Part shown: piece by piece, positions 17,086-25,922 of the stretch | Layout of the letters: the number at the start of each line of letters is the position of its first letter | Position numbering within the stretch: position 1 is the first letter of the stretch | Assembly (NCBI GenBank): GCA_020639215.1 | Contig: JACKHA010000001.1 | Span: forward strand, 124,001 to 188,000 | Direction: 5' to 3' | DNA length: 64,000 nt | Origin: Phycisphaeraceae bacterium | GTDB taxonomy: Bacteria; Planctomycetota; Phycisphaerae; Phycisphaerales; UBA1924 | Translations under genes and position numbers: made by a program | Notes under the pieces: generated by a model | What the model was told of the DNA's origin: nothing | What the model saw: only the letters and a program-made list of their open reading frames with translations | Databases searched by the model: none

Positions 17086-18753
17086 ATGCCAACGCCCGAC
17101 AGCCAGAGCCAGCCCGATTCCACCGCTAAGTCCCCCAAGAACACGGGTGGCCCATCGTCCGCCCGCCTTGGCCCAGTCGCCCTGTTCCTGACCGTCATCG
17201 AACGCCTCGGCAACTTTCTGCCGCACCCAGTGACGCTCTTCGCGCTGCTCACGGCCCTGATCATGGTGGTCAGCGCGATCGCCGCCGCGGCGGGCCTCTC
17301 CGTGGCCGACCCCCGCCCCGGAGCCGATCCCGACGCGACGTTCGAGGTCACCTCCCTGCTCAACGGCGACGGCATCCGCTGGCTTTCGCAGAACCTCGTC
17401 CGCAACTTCACCGGCTTCGTCCCCCTCGGCACGGTTCTTGTCGCCCTGCTCGGCGTGGGCATCGCCGAGAAGTCCGGCCTGCTGTCCGCGGCGGTCCGCG
17501 CCCTGGTCCTCGCCGCCCCGAAGCAGCTCGTCACCGTCGTGGTCGTGTTCGCCGGCGTGCTGAGCAACACCGCCAGCGAGATGGGCTACGTCGTGCTCAT
17601 CCCGCTGGCGATGTCGATCTTCCACTCGCTCGGGCGTCACCCGCTGGCCGGCCTGGCCGCGTCGTTCGCGGGCGTCTCGGGCGGCTACAGCGCGAACCTG
17701 GTGCTGGGCACGGTCGACCCGCTTCTGGCGGGCATCACGCAGGAAGCCGCTCGGATGCTCGCTCCCGAGTACGAGGTCAACCCGGCGTGCAACTGGTTCT
17801 TCATGGCCGCTTCCGTCGTCCTCATCACCGCCATCGGCTGGTTCATCACGGCCAAAATCGTCGAGCCCCGCCTGGGCGTGTACAACCCGGAAGACGCCGA
17901 GGAGGGCATCGGGGCGTCGCCCTCGCTCAACGCGGTGACGCCGATCGAGAAGCGGGGCCTCCTGGTCGCCGCGGCCTGCATCGCGCTGCTGGTGGTGGCG
18001 CTCGTCCTGGCCGCCGGCCCGCGCTGGCTGGCCTGGATGGACTGGCTGCCCGGCTTCGCCCTGCTTCGTGATCCCGATCCGGGCCTGAGCGGCGTCGACG
18101 CCCTCCGCCCGCTGCTCCGCAGCGTGGTGCCCATCATCTTCATCTTCTTCGGCATCCCGGGTGTCGTCTACGGTGCGATCGTCGGCACCATGCGCGGCGA
18201 GAAGGCCGTCATCAACGCCATGGCCGAGGCCATGCGCACCATGGGCCTCTACATCGTGCTCGTGTTCTTCGCGGCCCAGTTCGTGGCGTGCTTCGACCAC
18301 AGCGGCCTGGGACAGATCCTGGCGGTGCTCGGGGCCGACGCGCTGATCGCGATGAAGATGGACGGGCCGATCGTGTTCATCCCGTTCATCCTCATGTGCT
18401 GCATGGTCAACCTGCTGCTGGGCTCGGCCAGCGCGCAGTGGGCCGTCACTGCCCCGATCTTCGTGCCCATGCTCATGCAGGTCGGCTACAGCCCGGAGGT
18501 GATCCAGGCGGCCTACCGCATCGGCGACAGCACCACCAACATCATCACGCCGATGATGTCGTACTTCGGGCTGATCCTTGCGGTCGCGGCCCGATACCAG
18601 CGCAACATGGGCATCGGGACGCTGGTGAGCACGATGCTGCCGTACTCGATCGCGTTCCTGATCGGGTGGATGGCGCTCTTCTACATGTGGGTGTTCGTGC
18701 TGGGCCTGCCGGTCGGGCCGGGCTCACCGACGCATTACACGCCGGGCGTGTGA
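17086..18753 (+). CDS. AbgT-family transporter (p-aminobenzoyl-glutamate / antimetabolite)
   Basis: A 555-residue inner-membrane protein with about a dozen hydrophobic segments. Family features include GNFLPHPVTLFALLTALI near the N-terminus, LLGVGIAEKSGLLSA, SNTASEMGYVVLIPLA, SFAGVSGGYSANLVLGTVDP and GDSTTNIITPMMSYFG near the C-terminus, typical of AbgT. Characterised members import p-aminobenzoyl-glutamate or export sulfonamides as proton-driven dimers; the substrate here is not known. The first 30 residues are polar and unlikely to be conserved. An 11-bp hairpin covers its ribosome binding site, suggesting translational control. It is convergent with the zinc-ribbon membrane gene 21 bp downstream. 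Confidence 0.93.
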   Translation: MPTPDSQSQPDSTAKSPKNTGGPSSARLGPVALFLTVIERLGNFLPHPVTLFALLTALIMVVSAIAAAAGLSVADPRPGADPDATFEVTSLLNGDGIRWLSQNLVRNFTGFVPLGTVLVALLGVGIAEKSGLLSAAVRALVLAAPKQLVTVVVVFAGVLSNTASEMGYVVLIPLAMSIFHSLGRHPLAGLAASFAGVSGGYSANLVLGTVDPLLAGITQEAARMLAPEYEVNPACNWFFMAASVVLITAIGWFITAKIVEPRLGVYNPEDAEEGIGASPSLNAVTPIEKRGLLVAAACIALLVVALVLAAGPRWLAWMDWLPGFALLRDPDPGLSGVDALRPLLRSVVPIIFIFFGIPGVVYGAIVGTMRGEKAVINAMAEAMRTMGLYIVLVFFAAQFVACFDHSGLGQILAVLGADALIAMKMDGPIVFIPFILMCCMVNLLLGSASAQWAVTAPIFVPMLMQVGYSPEVIQAAYRIGDSTTNIITPMMSYFGLILAVAARYQRNMGIGTLVSTMLPYSIAFLIGWMALFYMWVFVLGLPVGPGSPTHYTPGV

Positions 18754-18774
18754 GGAAGGCGTCGCGACGGGACG

Positions 18775-19689
18775 CTACGCCCGCGGGACGAGCGCTTGCT
18801 GAAGGGCTCTGATCATCCAGCCCCGGCGCGCGGCGTTCAGGCACGCGCCGAACTTGATGGGCTTTGGGGCGTCGGTGTGAATCGCGACGGTGCGGGTCGT
18901 GGTCGTGCCGTTCTTGCCGTGTGAGACCTTGACGTCTTCGGCGACCCGCGTGACCGCTGAGGCCGCGAAGCGCTTGCGGAACCCGACGGGCCCGATCCCG
19001 GAGAAGTGCTCCGCGGCGTCGCCCCGGATCGTGACGACCTCCCGCCCGCCCCAGAACAGCAGCGCGGTCCAGAGCAGCCACAGACCGATCGCGACGAACG
19101 GCGTGACGAACAGGAGCATGAACAGGGAGAAGCCGAGGCCCGGACCTCCGACCGCGGCTCCATTGACCAGCCCGAGCGCGCCCAGCACGCCCGCGACGCC
19201 CACCACGACGAACACACCGGTGATGGAACACCAGAACACGGCGATGAACGTGGCGCCCAGGGCGCCCGCGATCGAGCGGTTGGTCGCGCCGATCTCGTCC
19301 CGATCGCCAAGGCGGGCATGCCAGACACCGGCGAGTCCGGCGGGCGGGTCGATTCGCACGGGAGCGCCCGCCGCGCCGCGGGTTCCCCGCGCCGGGAGCG
19401 GAGTGGCGTAGGGGTTCGGCGCGGGCGAGGGCTGGGCCAGCGACGGAGCCGGCGGGTGGTGACGCGGGTTTGGCAGGGGCGCAGGCGCCCGATCCGTCCC
19501 GGGCCCCCCCATGCCACCCGGCGGACCCAGCCTGCCCAGGACGCGCTGCATCGCCGCGTTGTCGACCACGCCGGGCAACGCGGAGTAGGCCATCGTGCGT
19601 CGGCAGTGGCGGCAGGTGGCCTGATCGCGCGCGAAGTCCACGTCGCGCGCGCGGATCCGGGTCGCGCAGTCGGGGCACCTGGGGGCCAT
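18775..19689 (-). CDS. Zinc-ribbon membrane protein, paralogue of the next gene
   Basis: A 304-residue protein from ATG at 19689. The N-terminus is a four-Cys zinc ribbon (CPDCATRI...TCRHCRR, residues 5 to about 30), then a Pro/Ala-rich linker, two transmembrane segments (AGALGATFIAVFWCSITGVFVVVG and LGFSLFMLLFVTPFVAIGLWLLW) and a soluble tail, REVVTIRGDAAEHFSGIGPVG onward, which resembles the PH-like or DUF-type strands of membrane zinc-ribbon proteins. Function unknown. It follows the paralogue at 19746 by 56 bp, so the pair is probably co-transcribed. Confidence 0.75.
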   Translation of the reverse strand: MAPRCPDCATRIRARDVDFARDQATCRHCRRTMAYSALPGVVDNAAMQRVLGRLGPPGGMGGPGTDRAPAPLPNPRHHPPAPSLAQPSPAPNPYATPLPARGTRGAAGAPVRIDPPAGLAGVWHARLGDRDEIGATNRSIAGALGATFIAVFWCSITGVFVVVGVAGVLGALGLVNGAAVGGPGLGFSLFMLLFVTPFVAIGLWLLWTALLFWGGREVVTIRGDAAEHFSGIGPVGFRKRFAASAVTRVAEDVKVSHGKNGTTTTRTVAIHTDAPKPIKFGACLNAARRGWMIRALQQALVPRA

Positions 19690-19745
19690 TGATGGAGTAT
19701 CGGTCGGGGGCGGGCGGTTGCTGAGCCAGGACGGGGCCGGCACGC

Positions 19746-20573
19746 TCAGCGCCGGTGGCCCAGGTTTGCCTGCAGCAGCGCCAGCACCCAGCGCCGTCGG
19801 CTGTCGGGCATGAACCCGCCGAAGCCGATCTCGTCCCCGCCCTGGATCACGATCTTGGTCGGGTTCCGCCCGTTGACGCGGGTGCTGGTGTCGACCTTCT
19901 CGACCACGCCGGTCACGCGGGTCGGGTCGAAGCGGTGGGTGATGCGCAGCGGGAACAGGCCTTTGACGAGGGTGGCGCGGTCGGGGCGGATGGTGATCGT
20001 GGCGGTGGCCAGGCCGCAGGTGGCGGTGAGCAGCCAGAAGAACAACATGATGCAGGCGAGCACGCCGGCGATGAGCCAGTCGGCGATGTCGCCCCCGCGC
20101 TGGACGGTGGGCGTCCACACCCCCGATTGCTTGCCGGGGAGCACTCCACCGCCATCCTCGGCCATCTGCTCGTCCAGGAGTACGGCGTCCGGCGCATCGG
20201 CGGGGTCCGGCGTGTCTGGGATGTGATGCGCGACCGATCCCGGCGTCGCCGCAGTCGCGACGTCGACGATCACGAACGCGCCGGCGATCGTCCAGAACAG
20301 GGCGAACACGCCGAACACGCCGGCGAGCACGCTCGAGCCGACGCGGGCTTTGACGCGGAGGGTCTGGCCGTCGTCGCGCCACGACACGCCCGCCGGCTGC
20401 GGCCCCAACAGGGCCGAAGCCGTCTCCTGGGCCTTGGCGTCGGAGATGTCGTCGTGGAGAAGGTCGGCGGCTATGTGCATGGTGCCGCAGGCGCGGCACA
20501 TGGCGGTGTCGGCCGCGACGTTGATGTCGTCGAGCGGGATGATCGCGGCGCAATCGGGACAGGTCAGGGCCAT
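19746..20573 (-). CDS. Zinc-ribbon membrane protein, first of a tandem pair
   Basis: A 275-residue protein with a zinc ribbon CPDCAAI...MCRACG (residues 5 to about 30), two hydrophobic segments (SSVLAGVFGVFALFWTIAGAFVIV and WLIAGVLACIMLFFWLLTATCG) separated by an acidic loop, and a C-terminal domain TATITIRPDRATLVKGLFPL onward with VTGVVEKVDTSTRVNG. The same order of parts is seen in the downstream gene. No enzyme motif; zinc ribbons of this kind in membrane proteins are usually of unknown role. The start ATG at 20573 is supported by the cysteine motif beginning at residue 5. Confidence 0.75.
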   Translation of the reverse strand: MALTCPDCAAIIPLDDINVAADTAMCRACGTMHIAADLLHDDISDAKAQETASALLGPQPAGVSWRDDGQTLRVKARVGSSVLAGVFGVFALFWTIAGAFVIVDVATAATPGSVAHHIPDTPDPADAPDAVLLDEQMAEDGGGVLPGKQSGVWTPTVQRGGDIADWLIAGVLACIMLFFWLLTATCGLATATITIRPDRATLVKGLFPLRITHRFDPTRVTGVVEKVDTSTRVNGRNPTKIVIQGGDEIGFGGFMPDSRRRWVLALLQANLGHRR

Positions 20574-20629
20574 ATGGGGGCTCCGCGGGTCGCGTGATGC
20601 TATCGCCCCGCTTGATGGCGGCGCAGCAA

Positions 20630-20657
20630 AGCGGCGGGCCCGCTCGGGCCCGCCGCT
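20630..20657 (-). terminator. Rho-independent terminator of the TlpA-like gene
   Basis: A perfect 13-bp stem, AGCGGCGGGCCCG (20630-20642) with its complement at 20645-20657. On the minus strand it is followed by TTTGC. It lies 57 bp after the stop of the thioredoxin-domain gene. Confidence 0.7.
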
Positions 20658-20714
20658 CGATCATCTCGTCGTGTCCGGGCCGGTCGATCCGGCCCGATCA
20701 TGCGGGCGGACAGG

Positions 20715-22082
20715 TCAGCCGCCCTGGGTCTCGTCGACTTCCCATGCCGGCGGGTGCGGCAGGTTGAACTCGGCCAGGATGGCGTTGATGAGTTCGGACT
20801 GGTCACGGGCCGGGGTCGAGTGCGGGTTCAGGCCATTGTGGCGGACCGTGCCGTCGGGCGCGATGATCGCCAGGTGGGGGATGCCCTGGACGCCGAACTC
20901 GGGGTTGAAGACGTTGGTGGGCGAGAAGGCGACGTCCCAGGTCATGTCCATCTCGTCCATGAACTCGGGCATCAGGCCGTATTCCTTCTGGGCGTCGCCG
21001 GCGCAGTCGATGCGGGCCCGCTCGTCGGCGTCGGAGGAGATGTGGAAGCCCTGGAGGCTGGTCACACCGATGAGGCGGACGGGGTAGCCCTGGTAGTGGG
21101 CGACCAGTTCGCGCGCGTCCGGGAACGCCGAGCGGCACGGGCCGCACCACGTGGCCCAGAAGTCGACGATCACAACATTGCCCTGGAGGTCGCCGAGGCT
21201 GGTGATGGCCTCGTCGCTGGACCAGTCGAAGGAGATGGCCGGGGCGGCGTGCCCGAGCAGTTCGCCGCGACCCCACGCGCCCTCGAGCAGGGCCTGGACG
21301 CGGGCCAGACGCTCGCCGCCCTCCTGCTGGGCCATGCCGCTGATGACCTCGATCAGGTGCGTGCGGGCCCGCTCGGCGTCGGCCTTGGGAACCTCGGCGT
21401 TGTGAATCGCACGCATGAGCCCGCCGGCGCGACCGATGACGGCCATCGACGTGCTCGCGTCCATCGCCTCGGCGACCGCGACCAGGTCGGAGCCGATGGG
21501 CTTCACGATCGCCGTGTCCATGTAGCCGATCGAGCCGAGCAGTTCGTTGGCGGTGCCGCCCGAGAGGGCCTCGCCGAAGGCCGGATGGTTGGTGGCGAGG
21601 CGGAACGTGTCGGCGGTGCGGGCGGCCATCGCCTCGCCGCCGGTCTGGGCCATGGAGTTGAACAGGACGGTCGCGGCCCGGAAGCCGTCGATCGAGTCCT
21701 CCTGGCTCAGCGTGCCGAGGCGCGTGGCGATCGGGGCGAAGGCCTCGGCCCGCGACGCGTTGAGCAGGCCGGCCCGCCCGAGCTTGGTGAGGTCCTCAAC
21801 GCCCAGTTCGTCGATGGGGAGCGACGCCACCGCCTGGTTGGCGATGCGGGCCCGCTCGGCGTCGTCGAGCGTGCCGGCCTGGTAGGCGGCGGACATCTCG
21901 CGCCGCGCCAGCGTGATCGCCGCGTCGACCGCGCTGGTCTCGGTCGGCTGGGCGGGCGCGGCGGCGGCGCCGGCCGGACGGATCGGGACGGCGTTGGTGG
22001 TGCCCTGCGCAAGAGCGGCGGGGGCGCCGGCGAGCAGCGCGACAGCGCCGACGGACCAGACGTGGGGGGGGCGGCGAAGCAT
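20715..22082 (-). CDS. Exported TlpA-like thioredoxin-fold protein with long N-terminal helical domain
   Basis: A 455-residue protein with signal peptide MLRRPPHVWSVGAVALLAGAPAALAQ. Residues about 50-270 are helical and Ala-rich with no recognised family. Residues about 285-440 are a TlpA/ResA-type thioredoxin domain with the redox pair WATWCGPCR (C313, C316), NVVIVDFWATWC and GIPHLAIIAPDGTVRHNG containing the cis-proline. Likely a periplasmic thiol-disulfide oxidoreductase. The start at 22082 has GGAG 8 bp upstream, inside GGAGACCCCCC. A strong terminator follows at 20630-20657. Confidence 0.9.
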   Translation of the reverse strand: MLRRPPHVWSVGAVALLAGAPAALAQGTTNAVPIRPAGAAAAPAQPTETSAVDAAITLARREMSAAYQAGTLDDAERARIANQAVASLPIDELGVEDLTKLGRAGLLNASRAEAFAPIATRLGTLSQEDSIDGFRAATVLFNSMAQTGGEAMAARTADTFRLATNHPAFGEALSGGTANELLGSIGYMDTAIVKPIGSDLVAVAEAMDASTSMAVIGRAGGLMRAIHNAEVPKADAERARTHLIEVISGMAQQEGGERLARVQALLEGAWGRGELLGHAAPAISFDWSSDEAITSLGDLQGNVVIVDFWATWCGPCRSAFPDARELVAHYQGYPVRLIGVTSLQGFHISSDADERARIDCAGDAQKEYGLMPEFMDEMDMTWDVAFSPTNVFNPEFGVQGIPHLAIIAPDGTVRHNGLNPHSTPARDQSELINAILAEFNLPHPPAWEVDETQGG

Positions 22083-22294
22083 GGGGGGTCTCCGTGTGCC
22101 GGGCGGGGGGCCGCCGAGCGAGTGCGAATGGGGATTGTCGCCGATTGGTCGGGGGCGTGTCAACAGGCGCGTCTGCCATCCCAAAGAAACGGCCGGGGGC
22201 GAGTTCCCGAAGCAGGGGAAAGAGCGACGGGGCCACCGAACTGGCGATCTCGGGCCCCTCCGAGGAACAGGCGTGGGGTTTCCGAGACCGGTGT

Positions 22295-22300
22295 TAGGAT
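22295..22300 (+). promoter_or_regulatory. TAGGAT -10-like element directly before the DUF3754-like gene
   Basis: TAGGAT ends 6 bp before the ATG at 22307, which would place the transcript start at the start codon. No ribosome binding site and no clear -35 are visible. The rest of the 224-bp divergent spacer shows no other signal. Confidence 0.3.
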
Positions 22301-22306
22301 CGTGCG

Positions 22307-23689
22307 ATGCAGGATCGGGTCCGGGACATCGCCGGAGATGGGCCGAGCGCGGATGGCGTGCCCGGCGTCTCGCCCGGCCCGCCCGCTTCTGGCGCCAGAA
22401 CGACGCGGGCCCTGCCCGTCGAGGACCCCGGCGCGGCGGGCGACCCGCCTAGCGAAGAGCCGGTGTTCCACCTGCCCGACGACCGGTTCATCCCGATCCG
22501 GGCCGAGGACCTTGGCGGGGCGATGGCCCGGGACTCGGCGTTCCTCGGGCCCGATGCCCCGTTGCTCGCCCCGTTCCTGCGCGAACTCGAGGGCGTGATC
22601 GAGCAGGAGGCCTCGGCGATGGAGCGGTCGTTGGCCAAACGCTACGAGGTCTTCAACCCCGACCGCGACACGATCGACGTTCGGTCGGGCGCGCCCGGAT
22701 CGCTCCCCCGACCCGCGGAGTTCGAGCAGATCCACCGCTGGCTGGCGTACCTGCTGGACAAGGCCAACTTCGAGCGCCTCGACGCCGTCAACCTTGAGGC
22801 GGTCGTCAAGCAGGCCGGCAACTCGAGCATCAAGATCCGCATCCGCCCGGACCGGATCGAGCACCTGGACCTGTGGGTCCGGGGCAAGTCGACGGCGGCA
22901 CGACGCTCCCGAACCTGGAAAGCGCCCGTCCGCGGCGAGGAGCGCGAGATCGGCGTGTACCGGCGTCTGACCGTCATGGGGCGCCTGCGCGACCAGCAGA
23001 CCGTGTTCATCAAGATGTTCCGCGAGATCCCGTTCAACGACGTGGAGGCCCTGCTGCCCCACGCCGAGATCAGGATGTCGTGGTTCGACCGGATCAAGGT
23101 CTGGGGCGGCGGGGCCGGGGCCGTGGGCGGCGGCGCGGCGAAGCTGCTCCAGGTCGGCCTGGCCGTGAGCGTCGGGAAGCTCGCGTGGCTGCTGATCGTG
23201 CCGCTGGGCGGGCTGGCGATCAGGTCGTTCTTCGGGTACCGCACCGCGAAGATCCACCGCGAATCGCAGCGGACGCGGAATCTCTATTACCAGAACATGG
23301 CCAGCAACGCGGCGGCCATCCACACGCTCGTCTCGCTCATCTCGCAGGAGGAGATCAAGGAGGCGTTGCTGTGCTACGCCGTGTGCCACGCCCGCGCCGC
23401 CGAGGGGCTCGATGCCCAGGACGAGAACGCCATTGCGGAGGCTGCCCGCGCGTACCTGCGGGACCGTTTCGGCATCGAGGTGCAGTTCGACGTTCGGGAC
23501 GCGCTCGAGACGCTGGATCGCCTCGGGCTGCGGGTCCGGGCCGGCGGCGCGACGACGGTGCTCCCGCTGCGCGAGGCCGTGGCCCACCTGGTCGAGCACT
23601 GGACCGCGCGCCGGTCCGAGGGCTACCACGAGGCGATGGTGACGGGCGTCGGCGTGGCCCCGAGCCTGAAGGGCACACGCTGGGGCTGA
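22307..23689 (+). CDS. DUF3754/TMEM143-like membrane protein
   Basis: A 460-residue protein. The first 60 residues are disordered. The middle contains YRRLTVMGRLRDQQTVFIKM and FREIPFNDVEALLPHAEIRM, then WFDRIKV, the signature of the DUF3754/TMEM143 family. One or two hydrophobic segments follow (AAKLLQVGLAVSVGKLAWLL and IVPLGGLAIRSFFGY), then TRNLYYQNMASNAAAIHTLVS and a helical end with EEIKEALLCYAVCHA. The family has no established biochemical role; eukaryotic TMEM143 is mitochondrial. No SD precedes the ATG; see the TAGGAT element. Confidence 0.82.
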   Translation: MQDRVRDIAGDGPSADGVPGVSPGPPASGARTTRALPVEDPGAAGDPPSEEPVFHLPDDRFIPIRAEDLGGAMARDSAFLGPDAPLLAPFLRELEGVIEQEASAMERSLAKRYEVFNPDRDTIDVRSGAPGSLPRPAEFEQIHRWLAYLLDKANFERLDAVNLEAVVKQAGNSSIKIRIRPDRIEHLDLWVRGKSTAARRSRTWKAPVRGEEREIGVYRRLTVMGRLRDQQTVFIKMFREIPFNDVEALLPHAEIRMSWFDRIKVWGGGAGAVGGGAAKLLQVGLAVSVGKLAWLLIVPLGGLAIRSFFGYRTAKIHRESQRTRNLYYQNMASNAAAIHTLVSLISQEEIKEALLCYAVCHARAAEGLDAQDENAIAEAARAYLRDRFGIEVQFDVRDALETLDRLGLRVRAGGATTVLPLREAVAHLVEHWTARRSEGYHEAMVTGVGVAPSLKGTRWG

Positions 23690-23829
23690 CCTGTGCGGTG
23701 CGGCGCGTCATCTCGATCCCAGCACCGCACGCCGCGCTCCCGACCCGCCAACAATCACCCCGCGTCGGCTTCTTTCTCCTTCACCACCCGCCCCCTTGAG
23801 TTGGGGGCCGGCCACCTCGGAGCCCCTCC

Positions 23830-24378
23830 ATGCAACACCGTTCCGACCACGGATACTCGCGCCACGACGATCGACGCGACGACCGACGCGACGACCGGCG
23901 CGGGCGCGGCACGCCGCTGTCCGACCTCGACCCCGCGCTGACCAGCGTCAGCCGCCAGGTCATCGGGGCGGCGATCGAGGTCCACAAGACGCTCGGCCCG
24001 GGCTATCCCGAGGCCGCGTACACCAAGGCGCTCTGCCAGGAACTCGACGGGCACGGCATCTCGTACCAGGCCGAGGCCTCGCTGCCGATCCGGTACAAGG
24101 ACAAGGACATCGGCACGACGTTGGCGGACCTGTTCGTCGACGGACGGTTCATCGTCGAGGTGATGGCCCACACGGGCGACGTCGGCTCGTCCGAGCGGTC
24201 GGCCCTGAGGGCGCAGCTTCGCTCGGCGGACGTCGAACTCGGCCTGATCATCAACTTCGGCGAGCGCCGCCTCAAGGACGGGCTCGTCCGCGTGCTCAAC
24301 CCCGACAAGCTCAACGCCATGCGCGGCGAGTCCGAGCATGACGACGAGGGCGAAGACGGGGATGAGTACGAGAGCTGA
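23830..24378 (+). CDS. GxxExxY-family protein with altered nuclease-like core
   Basis: A 182-residue protein. The family signature GYPEAAY matches GxxExxY exactly, preceded by RQVIGAAIEVHKTLGPG. It belongs with PD-(D/E)XK-like proteins of unknown function. The expected core 'VDG..IVELKA' reads VDGRFIVEVMA, so the usual Lys is Met and nuclease activity is doubtful. The C-terminal LIINFGERRLKDGLVRVLNP is conserved. The N-terminus carries RRDDRRDDRRDDRR, encoded by a short tandem DNA repeat at 23863-23906, and the C-terminus is acidic. No SD is obvious at the ATG at 23830; a later start after the DDRR repeats is possible. Confidence 0.85.
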   Translation: MQHRSDHGYSRHDDRRDDRRDDRRGRGTPLSDLDPALTSVSRQVIGAAIEVHKTLGPGYPEAAYTKALCQELDGHGISYQAEASLPIRYKDKDIGTTLADLFVDGRFIVEVMAHTGDVGSSERSALRAQLRSADVELGLIINFGERRLKDGLVRVLNPDKLNAMRGESEHDDEGEDGDEYES

Positions 24379-24394
24379 CTTCCGGAAGTGGCAG

Positions 24395-24560
24395 AGTGGC
24401 AAAGTGGGTCAGTGGCAGAGTGCGCTGACGCGTGAGAGCGGCCCAAGCGCCTGATCGATCGCCCCGGCTCATCCAGCAGCCCCTCCCCCGGCACTCTGCC
24501 ACGCTGCCACTCCTCCTCGTGTCTCTCCTCTCTCTTCACTCCTCTCTCTTCACCCCCCCC
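24395..24560. repeat. Simple GGCAGAGTG-type repeats, inverted copy and pyrimidine tract
   Basis: AGTGGCAGAGTGGC recurs in degenerate form between 24395 and 24421. A reverse-oriented copy, GGCACTCTGCCACGCTGCCACT, is at about 24490-24511. It is followed by a CT-rich tract with a repeated CTCTCTTCAC up to the start codon of the synthase gene. No gene is seen in this spacer. A similar mix of short repeats is at 33783-33990. Confidence 0.6.
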
Positions 24561-24561
24561 A

Positions 24562-25911
24562 ATGCCCCCCCGCGTCGTCATCACCGCCATGGGCTGGGTC
24601 ACGCCGCTGGGCGAGGACCTGGACGCGACGTGGCGCCGCCTGCTCGCAGGCGACAACGCCTTCGCCCCGGTGACGCGGTTCGACGCGGCCTCGTTCGCCA
24701 CGAACTTCGCCGCAGAGGTCAAGGGGTTTGATCTGGCAGCGACGATCACCGACCCGGTGGAGCTGGCCCGCCACGAGGGCGCGGGCCTGCACACCCGATT
24801 CGTGCTCGCGGCGGCGGCCCGGGCGTGGCGGGATTCGGGCCTGGGCAAGCACTCCCACGACGCGCGACGCGTCGGCATGTACATGGGCTGCGGCGAGGGC
24901 TCGCCAGACATCGTGCCCTTCTCTCGCGCCAACATCGCCTCGTGGGTCGAGAGCGAGCGGAGGGTGGACTACGCGGCGTGGGCGCGAGCCGCGATCGCCC
25001 CGAACGGGCTAACCGCGGTTGCCGAAGTCGGCCAAGAGCCGCACACGCCGCTGGCCCACCTCGCGGCCCTCATCGGCTGCCGCGGCCCGGCGTTCAACTG
25101 CATGACCGCCTGTGCCGCGGGCACCCAGGCCGTCGGCGAGGCCTTCGAGATCATCCGCCGCGGCGACGCGGATGTGATGCTCGCCGGCGGCTCGCACTCC
25201 ATGATCCACCCGCTGGGCATGACCGGATTCATCCGCCTGACCGCGATGTCGCGCCGGCGCGAGTCCCCCACCACCGCCGCCCGACCGTTCGACCAGACAC
25301 GCGATGGGTTCGTCATGGGCGAGGGCGCGGGTGTGCTGATCCTCGAGAGCCTCGACCACGCCCAAGCCCGCGGCGCGACGATTCTGGCCGAGCTGGCCGG
25401 ATACGGCTCGACCGCCGACGCGTTCCGCATCACCGACATCGACCCGGCGGGGCGCGGCGGGGCCGGTGCGATGGCATTGGCGCTCCGCCAGGCCGGAATC
25501 GACCCACGCGAGACGATCGACGGACCCAGCGGCCGGCGCCCGGCGGTGCAGTACATCTCCGCCCACGGCACGGGCACATCCGAGAACGACGGCATCGAGA
25601 CCGCCGCAGTCAAGGCGGTGTTCGGCGACCTGGCCCCGCGGATCCCGTTCAGCAGCGTCAAGAGCATGATGGGGCACCTGATCCAGGCCGCGGGCGCGGT
25701 GGAACTGATGACGTGCGTGCAGGCGATCCGCACGGGCTGGGTGCCGCCGACGATCAACCTCAAGACGCCCGACCCGCGCTGCGACCTGGACTACGTGCCG
25801 AACGTGGCGAGGGACATGCGCCCGCTCGGCGGCGTGGACGTGTGCCTCTCCAACGGATTCGGGTTCGGGGGGCAGAATGACTGCGTGTGCGTGAGACGGT
25901 TTGTGGCGTAG
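24562..25911 (+). CDS. Beta-ketoacyl-ACP synthase (FabF-like)
   Basis: A 449-residue condensing enzyme of the KAS I/II type. The triad is Cys184 (MTACAAGTQ), His335 (SAHGTGTSEND) and His372 (MMGHLIQAAG), all conserved. GEGAGVLILE and FGFGGQNDCV close to the C-terminus are typical. It is somewhat longer than E. coli FabF (413). It has no ACP, malonyltransferase or reductase next to it, so it could be a housekeeping FabF or serve a specialised lipid. The region just upstream is pyrimidine-rich and offers no Shine-Dalgarno sequence. The gene is convergent with the META lipoprotein, 11 bp away. Confidence 0.94.
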   Translation: MPPRVVITAMGWVTPLGEDLDATWRRLLAGDNAFAPVTRFDAASFATNFAAEVKGFDLAATITDPVELARHEGAGLHTRFVLAAAARAWRDSGLGKHSHDARRVGMYMGCGEGSPDIVPFSRANIASWVESERRVDYAAWARAAIAPNGLTAVAEVGQEPHTPLAHLAALIGCRGPAFNCMTACAAGTQAVGEAFEIIRRGDADVMLAGGSHSMIHPLGMTGFIRLTAMSRRRESPTTAARPFDQTRDGFVMGEGAGVLILESLDHAQARGATILAELAGYGSTADAFRITDIDPAGRGGAGAMALALRQAGIDPRETIDGPSGRRPAVQYISAHGTGTSENDGIETAAVKAVFGDLAPRIPFSSVKSMMGHLIQAAGAVELMTCVQAIRTGWVPPTINLKTPDPRCDLDYVPNVARDMRPLGGVDVCLSNGFGFGGQNDCVCVRRFVA

Positions 25912-25922
25912 CGGTGGGCCCC

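Noticed and set aside
24562..25911. Beta-ketoacyl synthase as a sign of a polyketide or polyunsaturated fatty acid cluster
   Set aside because: No ACP, acyltransferase, ketoreductase or dehydratase nearby; neighbours are unrelated, so a standalone FabF-like enzyme is more likely.
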